The notes below the pieces were generated by a model. It made no database searches and was not told the origin of the DNA. It saw only the letters and a list, made by a program, of their open reading frames with translations. A stretch of 64,000 bases of DNA from UBA7672 sp040398465. Its GTDB lineage: Bacteria > Pseudomonadota > Alphaproteobacteria > Caulobacterales > Hyphomonadaceae. The stretch spans positions 18,649 through 82,648 of the forward strand of contig JBBAUA010000009.1 in the NCBI GenBank assembly GCA_040398465.1. The letters run 5' to 3'. This document shows positions 23,686 to 33,406 of this stretch, in pieces. A program made the position numbers and the translations under genes. Position 1 is the stretch's first letter. Every line of letters begins with the position of its first letter.

Positions 23686-23701
23686 TGCAACCAACGTGCC
23701 A
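23686..23701 (-). promoter_or_regulatory. sigma-54 (-24/-12) promoter of the psp operon
   Basis: On the minus strand: TGGCACGTTGGTTGCA, matching the RpoN consensus TGGCAC-N5-TTGCA with the GG and GC dinucleotides correctly spaced. The start point would be ~12 nt after the GC, about 36 nt before the 45-residue ORF. The divergent gene encodes PspF, the cognate enhancer-binding activator. Confidence 0.9.
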
Positions 23702-23815
23702 GTTTTCTGGTAACCATCGGATACTCTGTATTTGTTAGCTTTTTTAAGTTTCCGGGTGTGCATAAGTCGGAAATCTGGTAAGAACCGCCACTCTGCTGTT
23801 GGCGAATTAGGCTAA

Positions 23816-23835
23816 GTGGTGGTAAATCTCACCAC
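23816..23835. promoter_or_regulatory. inverted repeat abutting the pspF start codon
   Basis: GTGGTG-GTAAATCT-CACCAC lies immediately before the pspF ATG, which has no recognisable Shine-Dalgarno. It could be a PspF operator or an mRNA hairpin limiting pspF translation. Both are inferences. Confidence 0.45.
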
Positions 23836-25088
<1,253 letters not shown>

Positions 25089-25157
25089 GAAATTTTGTTC
25101 GGCAGACGAAACTCTTCCTCAACCCTGTTTCCCTAGCCTGCATGTGGAGCCATCCGC

Positions 25158-25937
25158 ATGCGTCGTACTTTCTTCCTCGACATGGAATTCGACACGCTGA
25201 ATGCGGACGAGGCGGCGCGTCGGATCGCGACGCGCGCCCGCAAGCTCGGGCCGTTCGCTTATGTGTCGACGCCGAATGTCGATCACATGGTGCGCGTCGA
25301 CCGCGAACCACGACTCATGCGGCTCTATGATGACGCCTGGCTGAACCTGTGTGATAGCCGCATCCTCGAAGCCTTCGCGAACGCATCCTATCTCGACCTG
25401 CCCGCAGCTCCGGGCGCAGACATTGTCGAGCAATTGTTCCGTAAGCACATCGGCACTAACGATCCGGTGGTGGTGATCGGGGGCACGCAGAAGCTGGTCG
25501 ACCGCCTGCGCCAGAAGTTCGCCAACCTTGAGATTCGCTGGTTCGATGCGCCGGCGGCATTGCATGATGATCCTGCAGCGCGCGCGGCATGTGTGCAGTT
25601 CATCCGCGAGAACCCGGCGCCGTTTGTCTTTCTCGCCGTGGGCTCGCCGCAGCAGGAGTTGATCGCGCATGAGGCGCGGCTGGCGGGGGATTGCACGGGC
25701 GTTGCGGTGTGCTGTGGCGCGGCGCTGGAATTCCTGACGGGCATGACGGCGCGCGCGCCGCAATGGATACGCACGCAGAGGCTTGAGTGGTTGTATCGTC
25801 TGGCGGCAGAGCCGGGGCGGCTGTGGAAGCGCTATCTCGTCGACGGGCCGCGCATCTTCCTGATCTGGCATCGCTGGCGCAGCCGCGTGCAAGTCGCTTC
25901 CGTGGGCGCAAGCGGCGTGGCGGTGTCCCCGCAGTAA
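25158..25937 (+). CDS. WecG/TagA/CpsF-family glycosyltransferase
   Basis: 259 residues. Conserved family features: TPNVDHMVRVDREPRLMRLYDDAWLNLCDSR (Asp-containing active-site region ~38-70), PGADIVEQLF, VVVIGGTQKLVDRL, FVFLAVGSPQQELIAHEARL and the C-terminal APQWIRTQRLEWLYRLAAEPGRLWKRYL. Members transfer ManNAc-type or other sugars to undecaprenyl-diphosphate-GlcNAc at the inner membrane for teichoic acid, ECA or exopolysaccharide. No other polysaccharide gene is adjacent. It lies 69 bp after pspF on the same strand and could be co-expressed. Confidence 0.9.
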   Translation: MRRTFFLDMEFDTLNADEAARRIATRARKLGPFAYVSTPNVDHMVRVDREPRLMRLYDDAWLNLCDSRILEAFANASYLDLPAAPGADIVEQLFRKHIGTNDPVVVIGGTQKLVDRLRQKFANLEIRWFDAPAALHDDPAARAACVQFIRENPAPFVFLAVGSPQQELIAHEARLAGDCTGVAVCCGAALEFLTGMTARAPQWIRTQRLEWLYRLAAEPGRLWKRYLVDGPRIFLIWHRWRSRVQVASVGASGVAVSPQ

Positions 25938-26041
25938 GGGGATTCGATTGCCGGGCAGAAGCGGCTTTACCTGTTCTGGGATCCTGCAATCGACGCCGGA
26001 CTGCGGCGCGAGCCGCGGAGTCCGCAGCGTCGTTTCCGGAC

Positions 26042-26314
26042 GTGATTGCTTGGAGCGGCACGCTCTATTCGGGCGAGACGCGGCATGGGCGACCGCATGG
26101 CGACGGCGTGATGACTTTTGCGCGCGGTCATTCTGTCGCGGCCGGCTATCGCGGTGAGTTCGCCGAGGGGAAACGCGCAGGTCTTGGCGTCGGGGTCTGC
26201 GATGACGGGCTTGTCTGGTCAGGCGAGTGGGCTGCAAAGGAAGCTTGCGGCTTCGGCATTCTCGAAGCGCCGGATGTGCGGCGGTGTGAGGGGCGCGTGA
26301 AGCCGGACGCGTAA
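26042..26314 (+). CDS. small MORN-repeat protein, start uncertain
   Basis: From GTG 26042 the product has ~90 residues with three MORN-like units: WSGTLYSGETRHGRPHGDGVMTF, AGYRGEFAEGKRAGLGVGVC and LVWSGEWAAKEACGFGILEAP, each with the G-x-G spacing of these beta-hairpin repeats. The frame extends upstream into the wecG-like gene without an ATG; a lipobox-like LPVLGSC at ~25980 suggests that the real N-terminus may be a lipoprotein signal lost through a base error. MORN repeats often bind membranes or act as scaffolds. Confidence 0.5.
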   Translation: MIAWSGTLYSGETRHGRPHGDGVMTFARGHSVAAGYRGEFAEGKRAGLGVGVCDDGLVWSGEWAAKEACGFGILEAPDVRRCEGRVKPDA

Positions 26315-26425
26315 GGAGCGCCGATCGCTGAACAGGGTTGGACCTGGTCGGCGCCGGATACAGCGCGGCGCAAAGCCGCGCACCATGCGGTGGCCCCGTC
26401 CCTGCCCGCTCCTGCTACGGAGTAG

Positions 26426-26887
26426 CTAGCGCCAGCAGCTGATCGAAGCCTCCAGTTCGTCGAGCACCATGGCGTGCGGGCTGATATAGGCGATCGTGCT
26501 TTCGCCGGAGAAGGATGAAAGCGCATCCCCCATGCCGTCGGCCATCTGGGCCAGCTCTTCGGGCGAGAATGCCTCGCCGTTGTTGGCGCCGGCGAGGACC
26601 TCAGACTCCGCGACGGCGCTGCTGATGACGGCTCCATCGAGCGACCAGCTACCCAGGATTGAAAATTCGAGGCTGATGACGTCGCCGCTATCGGGGACTT
26701 CGACGTAGAACCATCCCTCCAGCGAACCGTCGGCATTGAAGGCAAGATTTGCATCCATCCCCGGCTCATCGAGCAGTGATGTCATCCGGCAGGACCAGGC
26801 AGCGCTGGTCAGTTCATCACTCGTCTGCGCATGGGCAGGCACACCGGCGACCATAACGACAGCCGCCACAAGCGTTGACCGAAACAT
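26426..26887 (-). CDS. exported hypothetical protein
   Basis: 153 residues. Signal peptide FRSTLVAAVVMVAGVPAHAQ, then a beta-rich acidic domain (WSCRMTSLLDEPGMDANLAFNADGSLEGWFYVEVP, ISLEFSILGSWSLDGAVI) with two Cys residues (WSC and the C-terminal ISCWR) likely forming a disulfide. The pattern of an early strand with DGS followed by GxWxLDG is reminiscent of lipocalin-like or META-type small periplasmic domains. No family can be named with confidence. Confidence 0.65.
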   Translation of the reverse strand: MFRSTLVAAVVMVAGVPAHAQTSDELTSAAWSCRMTSLLDEPGMDANLAFNADGSLEGWFYVEVPDSGDVISLEFSILGSWSLDGAVISSAVAESEVLAGANNGEAFSPEELAQMADGMGDALSSFSGESTIAYISPHAMVLDELEASISCWR

Positions 26888-27077
26888 CCATCATCCCCGT
26901 TCTCGAAGCGCGCAGGATGGCATGAGACTGGCTTGGCCCGCCAGCACCCTCTTTCTCATCGGCTGCAATCGCTTCATATGAACCCACACAATCCGGACGG
27001 CAGAGCCATTTCCGGCAGATGGCCGGTTGGCTGGACTCGCACTCGCGCGGATTCTGTACCGGCAGGAGGACCAGCGG

Positions 27078-27728
27078 ATGGCTTTGCGTCTCTACATGCA
27101 TCCGCTGTCGTCATACTGCTGGAAGGCGCTGATCGCGCTTTACGAAACCGGCATTCCGTTCGAGCAGGAGATTGTCGACCTGCAGGACCCCGACGCGCGC
27201 GAGCGCTTCGTGCGGATGACGCCGCTGGGCAAGTTCCCCGTGCTGGTCGATGAGGAAGCCAACAAGGCTTTTCCGGAATCCAGCATCATCATCGAGTATC
27301 TGGCGATGAAGCATCCGGCCGCGGCGAAGCTGCTGCCCGCGGACAAGGACCTTGCGCTGCGGGTGCGGCTGTCGGACCGGTTCTATGATCTCTATGTGCA
27401 TGACAAAATGCAGCGGATCGTCGGTGACCGGATCCGGCCGGAGGGCGAGAAGGATCCGTTCGGCGTCGCGCGATATCGCAGCGAGCTGGAGATCGCGCTC
27501 GCGCTGGTGGACCGCGACATGGGCGCCGGCGGATGGGCCACGGGCCTCACCTTCACCATGGCCGATTGTGCGGCGGCGCCGGCGCTCTACTACGCCAACC
27601 AGGTGGCGCCGTTCGGCGATGACCATCCGGGCGCTGCGCGCTATCTCGACCGGCTGATCGCACGTCCGTCCTTCGCGCGCGTTCTGGAAGAGGCTGCACC
27701 CTACTTCGACATGTTCCCGAAGGGCTGA
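27078..27728 (+). CDS. glutathione S-transferase family protein
   Basis: 216 residues. N-terminal thioredoxin-fold domain with RLYMHPLSSYCWKALIALYETGIPFEQ (Ser/Cys near the GSH site), MTPLGKFPVLVDEE and the cis-Pro PESSIIIEYL motif. C-terminal helical domain ends with TGLTFTMADCAAAPALYY (conserved N-capping/Asp region) and RPSFARVLEEAAPYF. Probably cytoplasmic; substrate unknown. The start ATG 27078 has AGGAGG upstream. Confidence 0.88.
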   Translation: MALRLYMHPLSSYCWKALIALYETGIPFEQEIVDLQDPDARERFVRMTPLGKFPVLVDEEANKAFPESSIIIEYLAMKHPAAAKLLPADKDLALRVRLSDRFYDLYVHDKMQRIVGDRIRPEGEKDPFGVARYRSELEIALALVDRDMGAGGWATGLTFTMADCAAAPALYYANQVAPFGDDHPGAARYLDRLIARPSFARVLEEAAPYFDMFPKG

Positions 27729-27730
27729 GC

Positions 27731-28243
27731 TCAGCGTTCCTCGAAGATGCTGGCGAGGCGTGGCGGTGTTGGCTTTTCGAGTCCGCGCGCCGGGCCGCTG
27801 CGTCCGCCACCCTGCCCTACCACCCGCATCCGGGTGAGAAAGACGATGCCGAGGTCAACGGCGATCGAGGCGAAGAAGCCGTAGCCGAAGCCAGCGCTCC
27901 AGATCGCGAAGATGAGGTAGAACACGAAGGCGACGATGCGCGTCCACCAGGCGCGGCCGGGCTCGACCATGTTGTGCAACGCCACGACCACGGCGCTGAC
28001 CACGAACAGCGTAAGGGCGATGGTGATGGCCAGTTCGAGGATGGAGAGTGCGCCGGTGTCCGTGCCTGCAGCGCGCAAGTCGGCGAAGCCAAGTCCAGTG
28101 GCCAGCACGGATAGGAGGACGAAGCCCCAGAGGGCGAAGCCTGAAAGTCCGCGCAGCGAGAACGGCGCCGTAAGCCAGCGCCAGCGCACCACCCGTCCGC
28201 CCTCGATACGATCGTTTAACGCAACGCCCCCGACCAGTGGCAT
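27731..28243 (-). CDS. multi-pass membrane protein of unknown function
   Basis: 170 residues from ATG 28243 (an upstream in-frame start at 28300 is possible). After a basic, aromatic N-terminus (VRWRWLTAPFSLRGLSG) come four predicted helices: FALWGFVLLSVLATGLGF, ILELAITIALTLFVVSAVVVAL, IVAFVFYLIFAIWSAGFGYGFF and ASIAVDLGIVFL, then a Gly/Arg-rich cytoplasmic tail. Its 3' end converges on the GST gene. No family recognised. Confidence 0.6.
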   Translation of the reverse strand: MPLVGGVALNDRIEGGRVVRWRWLTAPFSLRGLSGFALWGFVLLSVLATGLGFADLRAAGTDTGALSILELAITIALTLFVVSAVVVALHNMVEPGRAWWTRIVAFVFYLIFAIWSAGFGYGFFASIAVDLGIVFLTRMRVVGQGGGRSGPARGLEKPTPPRLASIFEER

Positions 28244-28417
28244 TAGCCTGCTTTCCGCAGGCGGCTTTCGCCCAGCTGATTCTGCCCGACGCCCGGTCAA
28301 CGCCGCCCGGGCGCCGAGCCGTCAGGTTTTTTCCGGGCAGTGATGCAGCAGTGCATCAGGGGGCAAAATTTCGTTACCCGGGTGGAGCCCGTCACGTGAC
28401 TGCACTATCGGGGACTG

Positions 28418-28864
28418 ATGAGCGACCTGCCCTCGATCGGCCGTACCGTTGACCGCGAGCACCTTCTGCCGGTGCGGGTCTATTACGAAGACACGGACTT
28501 CACCGGCGTGGTCTATCACGCGACCTACCTGCGCTATTGCGAGCGTGGACGATCCGAAATGTTGCGGGTGATGGGCGTGCCGCCGGGCCAGCCCGACCAC
28601 GGGATTTTCGCGGTAACGCGCGTTGTTATGGACTATCGCGCGCCCGCCCGCATCCACGACTCCCTGCTGGTGCGGACCGCATTTGCCGGCATGAAGGGGC
28701 CGCGCCTGATTTTCCGGCAGCGAATTGAACGCGACGGTCTGCTTCTGGTCGAGGCGGAGGTTGTGGCGGTTGCGATTCATGCGGACGGGCGGGCGCGTAA
28801 ACCTTCCGTTGCGGAATTGGCGCACTGGGCGCCCTACGCACGCCCCCCGCTGAATAGCCCCTGA
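28418..28864 (+). CDS. ybgC: Tol-Pal-associated acyl-CoA thioesterase
   Basis: 148 residues. Hot-dog fold thioesterase with catalytic Asp in YYEDTDFTGVVYHATYLRYCERGRSEMLR (~25-53), the YbgC signature. It hydrolyses short or phospholipid-related acyl-CoA/acyl-ACP. It heads the tol-pal cluster as in many proteobacteria, 130 bp before tolQ. Confidence 0.93.
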   Translation: MSDLPSIGRTVDREHLLPVRVYYEDTDFTGVVYHATYLRYCERGRSEMLRVMGVPPGQPDHGIFAVTRVVMDYRAPARIHDSLLVRTAFAGMKGPRLIFRQRIERDGLLLVEAEVVAVAIHADGRARKPSVAELAHWAPYARPPLNSP

Positions 28865-28994
28865 AGCCCCGGGGAATCGCCGGTATTGACCTTCATCTCG
28901 CCTAATTTCGTGACCAGAAACGCTTCTAAAGGCTTGTGTTAAGGGGCATCCCCATAAGCCTGTTACCGCGCCCGACGTGTTTTGAGAGGACTGA

Positions 28995-29711
28995 ATGCCC
29001 GAAGCCTTGCCCGAAGCGCTCGTAGCAACCGAGGATTTCTCCCTCATTGCGCTGTTCCTGCGTGCGGACCTGATCGTGCAGGCGGTCATGGCGATCCTGG
29101 CGCTGGCCTCGGTCTGGTCGCTGGCTGTGGCGATCGACAAGTTCGTCTCGATCTCGGGCGCCAAGTCGCGCGCCAAGAAGTTCGAGCAGGCCTTCTGGGC
29201 TGGCCAGCCCATGGATGACCTCACCGACCGCATCACCGACAAGCCGGCCGAGGCGATGGCGCGGGTGTTTTCCGCAGGCGCGCGCGAGTGGCGCGAAAGC
29301 CGCCGCGGGGCCGCGGGCGACGACACGAACCGTGCAATCGTCGAGCGCGCCACGCAGATGATGGACGTCGCCGTGAACCGCGAGACGCAGCGGATGGAGA
29401 CGGGCCTTTCGACCCTCGCCATTATCGCGTCATCTACGCCCTTCATCGGCCTGTTCGGCACGGTGATCGGGATCATGAACTCGTTCCGCAACATTGCGGC
29501 GCAGGGCGAGACCAACCTGACCGTCGTGGCGCCCGGCATCGCGGAAGCGCTCTTCGCCACCGCGCTCGGCCTTTTCGCGGCCATTCCGGCGCTGATCTTC
29601 TACAACAAGTTCTCAGCCGATGTTTCGGCCTTCTCGGACCGCATGACGAATTTCGCGCAGGAAGTTTCCGCGCGCTTGTCCAAGCGTCTCAACGAACGAC
29701 GGGACGCCTGA
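28995..29711 (+). CDS. tolQ: Tol-Pal system proton channel protein
   Basis: 238 residues. MotA/TolQ/ExbB proton channel: a first helix DLIVQAVMAILALASVWSLAVAI, a large cytoplasmic loop, then LSTLAIIASSTPFIGLFGTVIGIMNSFRNI and VAPGIAEALFATALGLFAAIPALIFYNKF, the two conserved helices. It works with TolR to energise TolA and keep outer-membrane invagination in step with division. Confidence 0.95.
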   Translation: MPEALPEALVATEDFSLIALFLRADLIVQAVMAILALASVWSLAVAIDKFVSISGAKSRAKKFEQAFWAGQPMDDLTDRITDKPAEAMARVFSAGAREWRESRRGAAGDDTNRAIVERATQMMDVAVNRETQRMETGLSTLAIIASSTPFIGLFGTVIGIMNSFRNIAAQGETNLTVVAPGIAEALFATALGLFAAIPALIFYNKFSADVSAFSDRMTNFAQEVSARLSKRLNERRDA

Positions 29712-29712
29712 C

Positions 29713-30171
29713 ATGCCGATGTTGATGAAAGGTTCGGGAGGCAGGCGCGGACGGCGGCGGCCTATGGCCGACATCAACGTGACACCGATGGTCGACGTGA
29801 TGCTTGTTCTGCTCGTCGTATTCATGGTGACGGCGCCGATGCTGGCGACCGGCGTTTCCGTGTCGCTGCCGAAGGTGACGGCAGAGCAGATGCCGACAGA
29901 GAACCAGCGGCCGCTGGTGGTGACCATCGACAAGGACGGCGCCGTCTATCTGGGGATGGAAGATACGCCGGTTGAGCTCAAGGACCTTGCGCCGCAACTT
30001 ATGGCGCTGGCGGAAAACAATATCGAGAAGCGCGTCTATGTACGCGCCGATGAAATGGTGGCGAACGGGGTGGTCGTGAAAGTGCTCGCGCTGTTGCAGA
30101 CAGCCGGCTTCAGAAACGTTGGCCTGCCCGTGGACCCGAATGTGGCGCGGCGCATCATGCAGGGAGGCTGA
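29713..30171 (+). CDS. tolR: Tol-Pal system protein TolR
   Basis: 152 residues. ExbD/TolR family: a basic Gly/Arg-rich leader, PMADINVTPMVDVMLVLLVVFMVTAPML with the proton-carrying Asp in the single helix, and a periplasmic domain VYLGMEDTPVELKDLAPQL, KRVYVRADEMVANGVVVKVLALLQTAG. It starts one base after the tolQ stop. Confidence 0.95.
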   Translation: MPMLMKGSGGRRGRRRPMADINVTPMVDVMLVLLVVFMVTAPMLATGVSVSLPKVTAEQMPTENQRPLVVTIDKDGAVYLGMEDTPVELKDLAPQLMALAENNIEKRVYVRADEMVANGVVVKVLALLQTAGFRNVGLPVDPNVARRIMQGG

Positions 30172-30179
30172 TCCCGCTG

Positions 30180-31013
30180 ATGACAAGGCTGCCCCCTGCT
30201 TCGATCGCGTCCCTGCCGTCTGCGTTTTTCTCCTTCCTGCTGCATGGCGGTGTGGTGATCGCAACGCTGTTGTCGATGCCGCAGGCTGAGCCGCTGACGG
30301 TGATGACGCAGCACTATGTGCCGATCGAACTGGTCGACATGTCGGACGAGACAAACCTGACTGAGATCGCTGCGGCGATGGAGAAGGCCGAGGAAGAAGC
30401 CTCGCTCGAAGAGGAATCCAAGGCAGCGCCTGCCCCTGCCCCGCCGCCTGTCGAGGAGGACGCCGTCTCGTTCGACGAACCGAAAGAGCAGCCGAAGCAG
30501 GAACCCAAGAAGGATCCGCCGAAGGCGGCGCCCGCGCCGTCGAAGTCGCTGAGCAGCGAGCTGGACGACATTCTCGCCGGCATCGAGAAGGCGCCGAAAC
30601 CATCGAAATCCAACAGCAATGTCGCGCCTGCAAGTGCTGCGAACGAGGCGCCGCGGATGAGCGTGGGCGATCGCCGGCAGATGACCGCGACGATCATCGA
30701 CATCCTTGTCTCGCAGCTGAAGGACAACCGCTGCTGGGCCGACCACAGCGACATGGCTGACGCGAAGCGGCTGCGCGCGACGTTCCGCATCGCCTTTGGC
30801 CGCAATGGCAAGTTTTCGATGCAGCCAGAGCTGGTGTCGCCGACGCGCAAGCCAGCGAACGACCCGCCGCTCAACACGTTCATCGTGCACGCCGAGCGCG
30901 CGCTCAGCATGTGCAATCAGAAGGGGTGGATCGTTCCGGAAGCCTATTTCCGCCTGCCGGAGCCCAGGACAATCGACCTCGAATTCCTGCCCAAGATCGG
31001 AGCCGATCAATGA
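30180..31013 (+). CDS. tolA: TolA-like envelope-spanning protein
   Basis: 277 residues. N-terminal helix with SHLS-like SFLLHGGVVIATLL for contact with TolQR, then a long Glu/Lys/Pro/Ala-rich rod (~60-160), and a C-terminal globular domain (VSQLKDNRCWADHSDMADAKRLRATFRIAF, ERALSMCNQKGWIVPEAY) with two Cys. The sequence of the rod is low-complexity, but position between tolR and tolB plus architecture identify TolA. The stop overlaps the tolB start (ATGA). Confidence 0.88.
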   Translation: MTRLPPASIASLPSAFFSFLLHGGVVIATLLSMPQAEPLTVMTQHYVPIELVDMSDETNLTEIAAAMEKAEEEASLEEESKAAPAPAPPPVEEDAVSFDEPKEQPKQEPKKDPPKAAPAPSKSLSSELDDILAGIEKAPKPSKSNSNVAPASAANEAPRMSVGDRRQMTATIIDILVSQLKDNRCWADHSDMADAKRLRATFRIAFGRNGKFSMQPELVSPTRKPANDPPLNTFIVHAERALSMCNQKGWIVPEAYFRLPEPRTIDLEFLPKIGADQ

Positions 31014-32443
31014 CCAAGAGAAAGACTGCCGGGGGGATGACCGCGTTGTTCAGCAAGCTGGCGATGGCCGCGTTCAGCGCGTTTGCGCTTGTGTCCGTGG
31101 CGCCGCAATCGCCGGCGCACGCGCAGCTTCGCGCGCAGGTGGTGGGCGAGCAGTATATCCCGCTGCGCATCGCAGTACCTGACTTCGACGGCACTGGCCC
31201 GAACGCGGCGCAGATCGCGCAGGACATTTCCAATGTGCTGCGCGCCGACCTCGGGTCCTCCGCGCCCTTCCGCGTGCTCGACAAGACGGCCTTCATTGAG
31301 AAGGATCTGGACATCACGCTGCAGCCGATCTTCGCCAACTGGACTGTTGCGGGTCTCGAAACGCAGGCGCTGGTCGTTGGCAATGTCGTGGTCAACCCGA
31401 CCAATAATTCAATGACCGTGCAGTTCCGGCTGTGGGACGTCTATGGCCAGAAGCTGCAGTACGAGATGGGCTATGAAGTTCCCACACCCCTCAACTGGCG
31501 GCGTCTCGCGCACAAGGTCGCCGATGACATCTTCACCCAACTGACCGGCGACCCGGGCTATTTCGACAGCCGCGTGGTGTTCGTGTCAAAGACGCCGGGC
31601 GATGAACCTTACAAGGGCCGCCTCGCCATCATGGACCAGGACGGCGCGAACGCAGAATTCCTGCTGTCGAACTATGCTGCTGTGATCAATCCGCGCTTCT
31701 CGCCGACGGACCAGGTCGTGCTGTACGGCGCCTACATTCCTGATCCGCGTTATCCCGGCGCGACCTTGCTGCGGACATATCTCTACGACCTCTCGACCGG
31801 ACGGCAGGAAATGCTTGCGGAGGGCGCGGGCCAACTCGACTTCTCCGCGCGCTTCTCACCGGATGGCAAGTCGATCGTGTTCAACCGCGCCGAGCGGGGC
31901 AACACGGACATCTACAAGATCGACCTCGCCTCGCGGCGGCTGACGCGCCTGACCACGGACTCCTCGATTGACGTGTCGCCATCGTTTTCGCCGGATGGAA
32001 CGCAGATCGTGTTCCAGTCCGATCGTGGGGGCTCGAAACAGCTTTACATCATGAACGCCGATGGGTCGCGGATGAACTGCCCGCGTGGCGGATCGGGTGA
32101 GGCGTGCAGGATCACCTTCGGCGAGGCTGGCTACAGCTTCACCGACCCGGTCTGGTCCCCCCGCGGAGACTGGATCGCCTTCTCGCGTCAGGGCGGCGGC
32201 CAGTTTGTGGTCGGCGTCATCCAGAAGGATGGCAGCGGCATGCGCATCCTGACCGATGGTTATCAGGACGAGAGCCCGACCTGGTCGCCGAACGGACGGG
32301 TGATTGCCTTCGAACGGACAGCTTCACGAGCGGCGGGGCCGAAGATCCACAGCATCGACCTGACAGGCCGCAACGAGCGCCGCCTGCCCACACCTCGCGA
32401 CGCCACAAATCCGACGTGGGGGCCGGTGCTGAAGATGCAGTAG
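31010..32443 (+). CDS. tolB: Tol-Pal system beta-propeller protein TolB
   Basis: 477 residues. A signal peptide (FSKLAMAAFSAFALVSVAPQSPAHAQ), an N-terminal anticodon-binding-like domain (YIPLRIAVPDFDGTG, ISNVLRADLGSSAPFRVLD) and a six-bladed propeller with repeated FSPDGxxIVF units (~res 285-450) such as SPSFSPDGTQIVFQSDR and PTWSPNGRVIAF. It acts in the periplasm, binding Pal and the C-terminus of TolA. Confidence 0.96.
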   Translation: MTKRKTAGGMTALFSKLAMAAFSAFALVSVAPQSPAHAQLRAQVVGEQYIPLRIAVPDFDGTGPNAAQIAQDISNVLRADLGSSAPFRVLDKTAFIEKDLDITLQPIFANWTVAGLETQALVVGNVVVNPTNNSMTVQFRLWDVYGQKLQYEMGYEVPTPLNWRRLAHKVADDIFTQLTGDPGYFDSRVVFVSKTPGDEPYKGRLAIMDQDGANAEFLLSNYAAVINPRFSPTDQVVLYGAYIPDPRYPGATLLRTYLYDLSTGRQEMLAEGAGQLDFSARFSPDGKSIVFNRAERGNTDIYKIDLASRRLTRLTTDSSIDVSPSFSPDGTQIVFQSDRGGSKQLYIMNADGSRMNCPRGGSGEACRITFGEAGYSFTDPVWSPRGDWIAFSRQGGGQFVVGVIQKDGSGMRILTDGYQDESPTWSPNGRVIAFERTASRAAGPKIHSIDLTGRNERRLPTPRDATNPTWGPVLKMQ

Positions 32444-32528
32444 CCCGTAGCCGAACGGGACCTATGTAGCTCGTGTGGCGACAGAAAACCCCAGTCATCA
32501 AAAATCGTTGCGAAGTTGACATTACTAT

Positions 32529-32625
32529 ATTGCAATGACGCCTCGCCTTTGTCACAAAAACAGCTCAAGTATATTGGAGCTTCGCAGCTTCTAAACGCTT
32601 CCCGGACTTGCAATTGTATTGCAAT
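32529..32625. promoter_or_regulatory. cluster of ATTGCAAT palindromes upstream of pal
   Basis: ATTGCAAT (self-complementary) occurs at 32529-32536 and 32618-32625, and TTGCAAT at 32608-32614 forms with ATTGCAA a perfect 7-3-7 inverted repeat (32608-32624). A TTGACA hexamer lies at 32516-32521. The AT-rich 254-bp region between tolB and pal probably holds a separate pal promoter; a bound regulator is inferred. Confidence 0.4.
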
Positions 32626-32697
32626 TCGCAGGTAATACCGGGGGATTGGATATGCGCCTTCTTGGGGGGCGCGCCGGGAACAAGGAGACTAAAGACT

Positions 32698-33252
32698 ATG
32701 CGGACACTCAGCCTGTCACTGCTCGCCACAGCGACGATCGCCCTCGCGGCTTGCGCCTCGAATCCTCCTCCGGAGCCGCCGCCCACGCCGAGCGCTTCGA
32801 ACACCACGACGGTGACGCCCCCGGTCCAGCCGCCGGCTCAGCCGCCGCGCGTTACGCCGCCGGTCCCGACCGGTCCTTCGGCCGGCTCGAAGGCTGATTT
32901 CGCTGTCAAGGCCACGGACCGCGTGTATTTCGACTACGACGCCTACAATCTCGATTCGGACGACCAGCGTTCGCTGGCGTCGCAGATCGCCTGGCTGAAG
33001 CAGTTCCCGTCGACTCGCGTGGAAGTGCAAGGTCACGCCGACGAGCGCGGCACGCGCGACTACAACATCGCGCTCGGCGAGCGCCGTGCGCAGTCGGTGA
33101 AGTCGTTCCTTGTCGCCCAAGGCATCTCGGAAAGCCGCATCCAGACGATCTCGTTCGGCAAGGACAAGCCGCTGGACATGGGCCGCGACGAGGCCGCGTG
33201 GGCGCGCAACCGGAACTCCTACACAAACGTCATCGTCGAAGCGATCAGCTAG
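32698..33252 (+). CDS. pal: peptidoglycan-associated lipoprotein
   Basis: 184 residues from ATG 32698 (AAGGAG upstream). Lipoprotein signal LSLLATATIALAACAS (lipobox LAAC), a Pro/Thr-rich tether, then an OmpA-like peptidoglycan-binding domain: VYFDYDAYNLDSDDQRSLASQIAWL, VEVQGHADERGTRDYNIALGERRAQSVKSFL and ISFGKDKPLDMG. It anchors the outer membrane to the cell wall. Confidence 0.96.
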   Translation: MRTLSLSLLATATIALAACASNPPPEPPPTPSASNTTTVTPPVQPPAQPPRVTPPVPTGPSAGSKADFAVKATDRVYFDYDAYNLDSDDQRSLASQIAWLKQFPSTRVEVQGHADERGTRDYNIALGERRAQSVKSFLVAQGISESRIQTISFGKDKPLDMGRDEAAWARNRNSYTNVIVEAIS

Positions 33253-33406
33253 ACCTGAAGTACAGTTCGCCGCCCGGGTCCGCCATAATTTCGGCCCGGG
33301 CGGCGAATACTTTCAGGACATGAGACACTCACGTTCCATGCCCTCGCCGTCCGCCTCACGCGCCTTTGCGCCATCGGCCAGCCGGCCACGTTCAATCGCC
33401 CTAACC

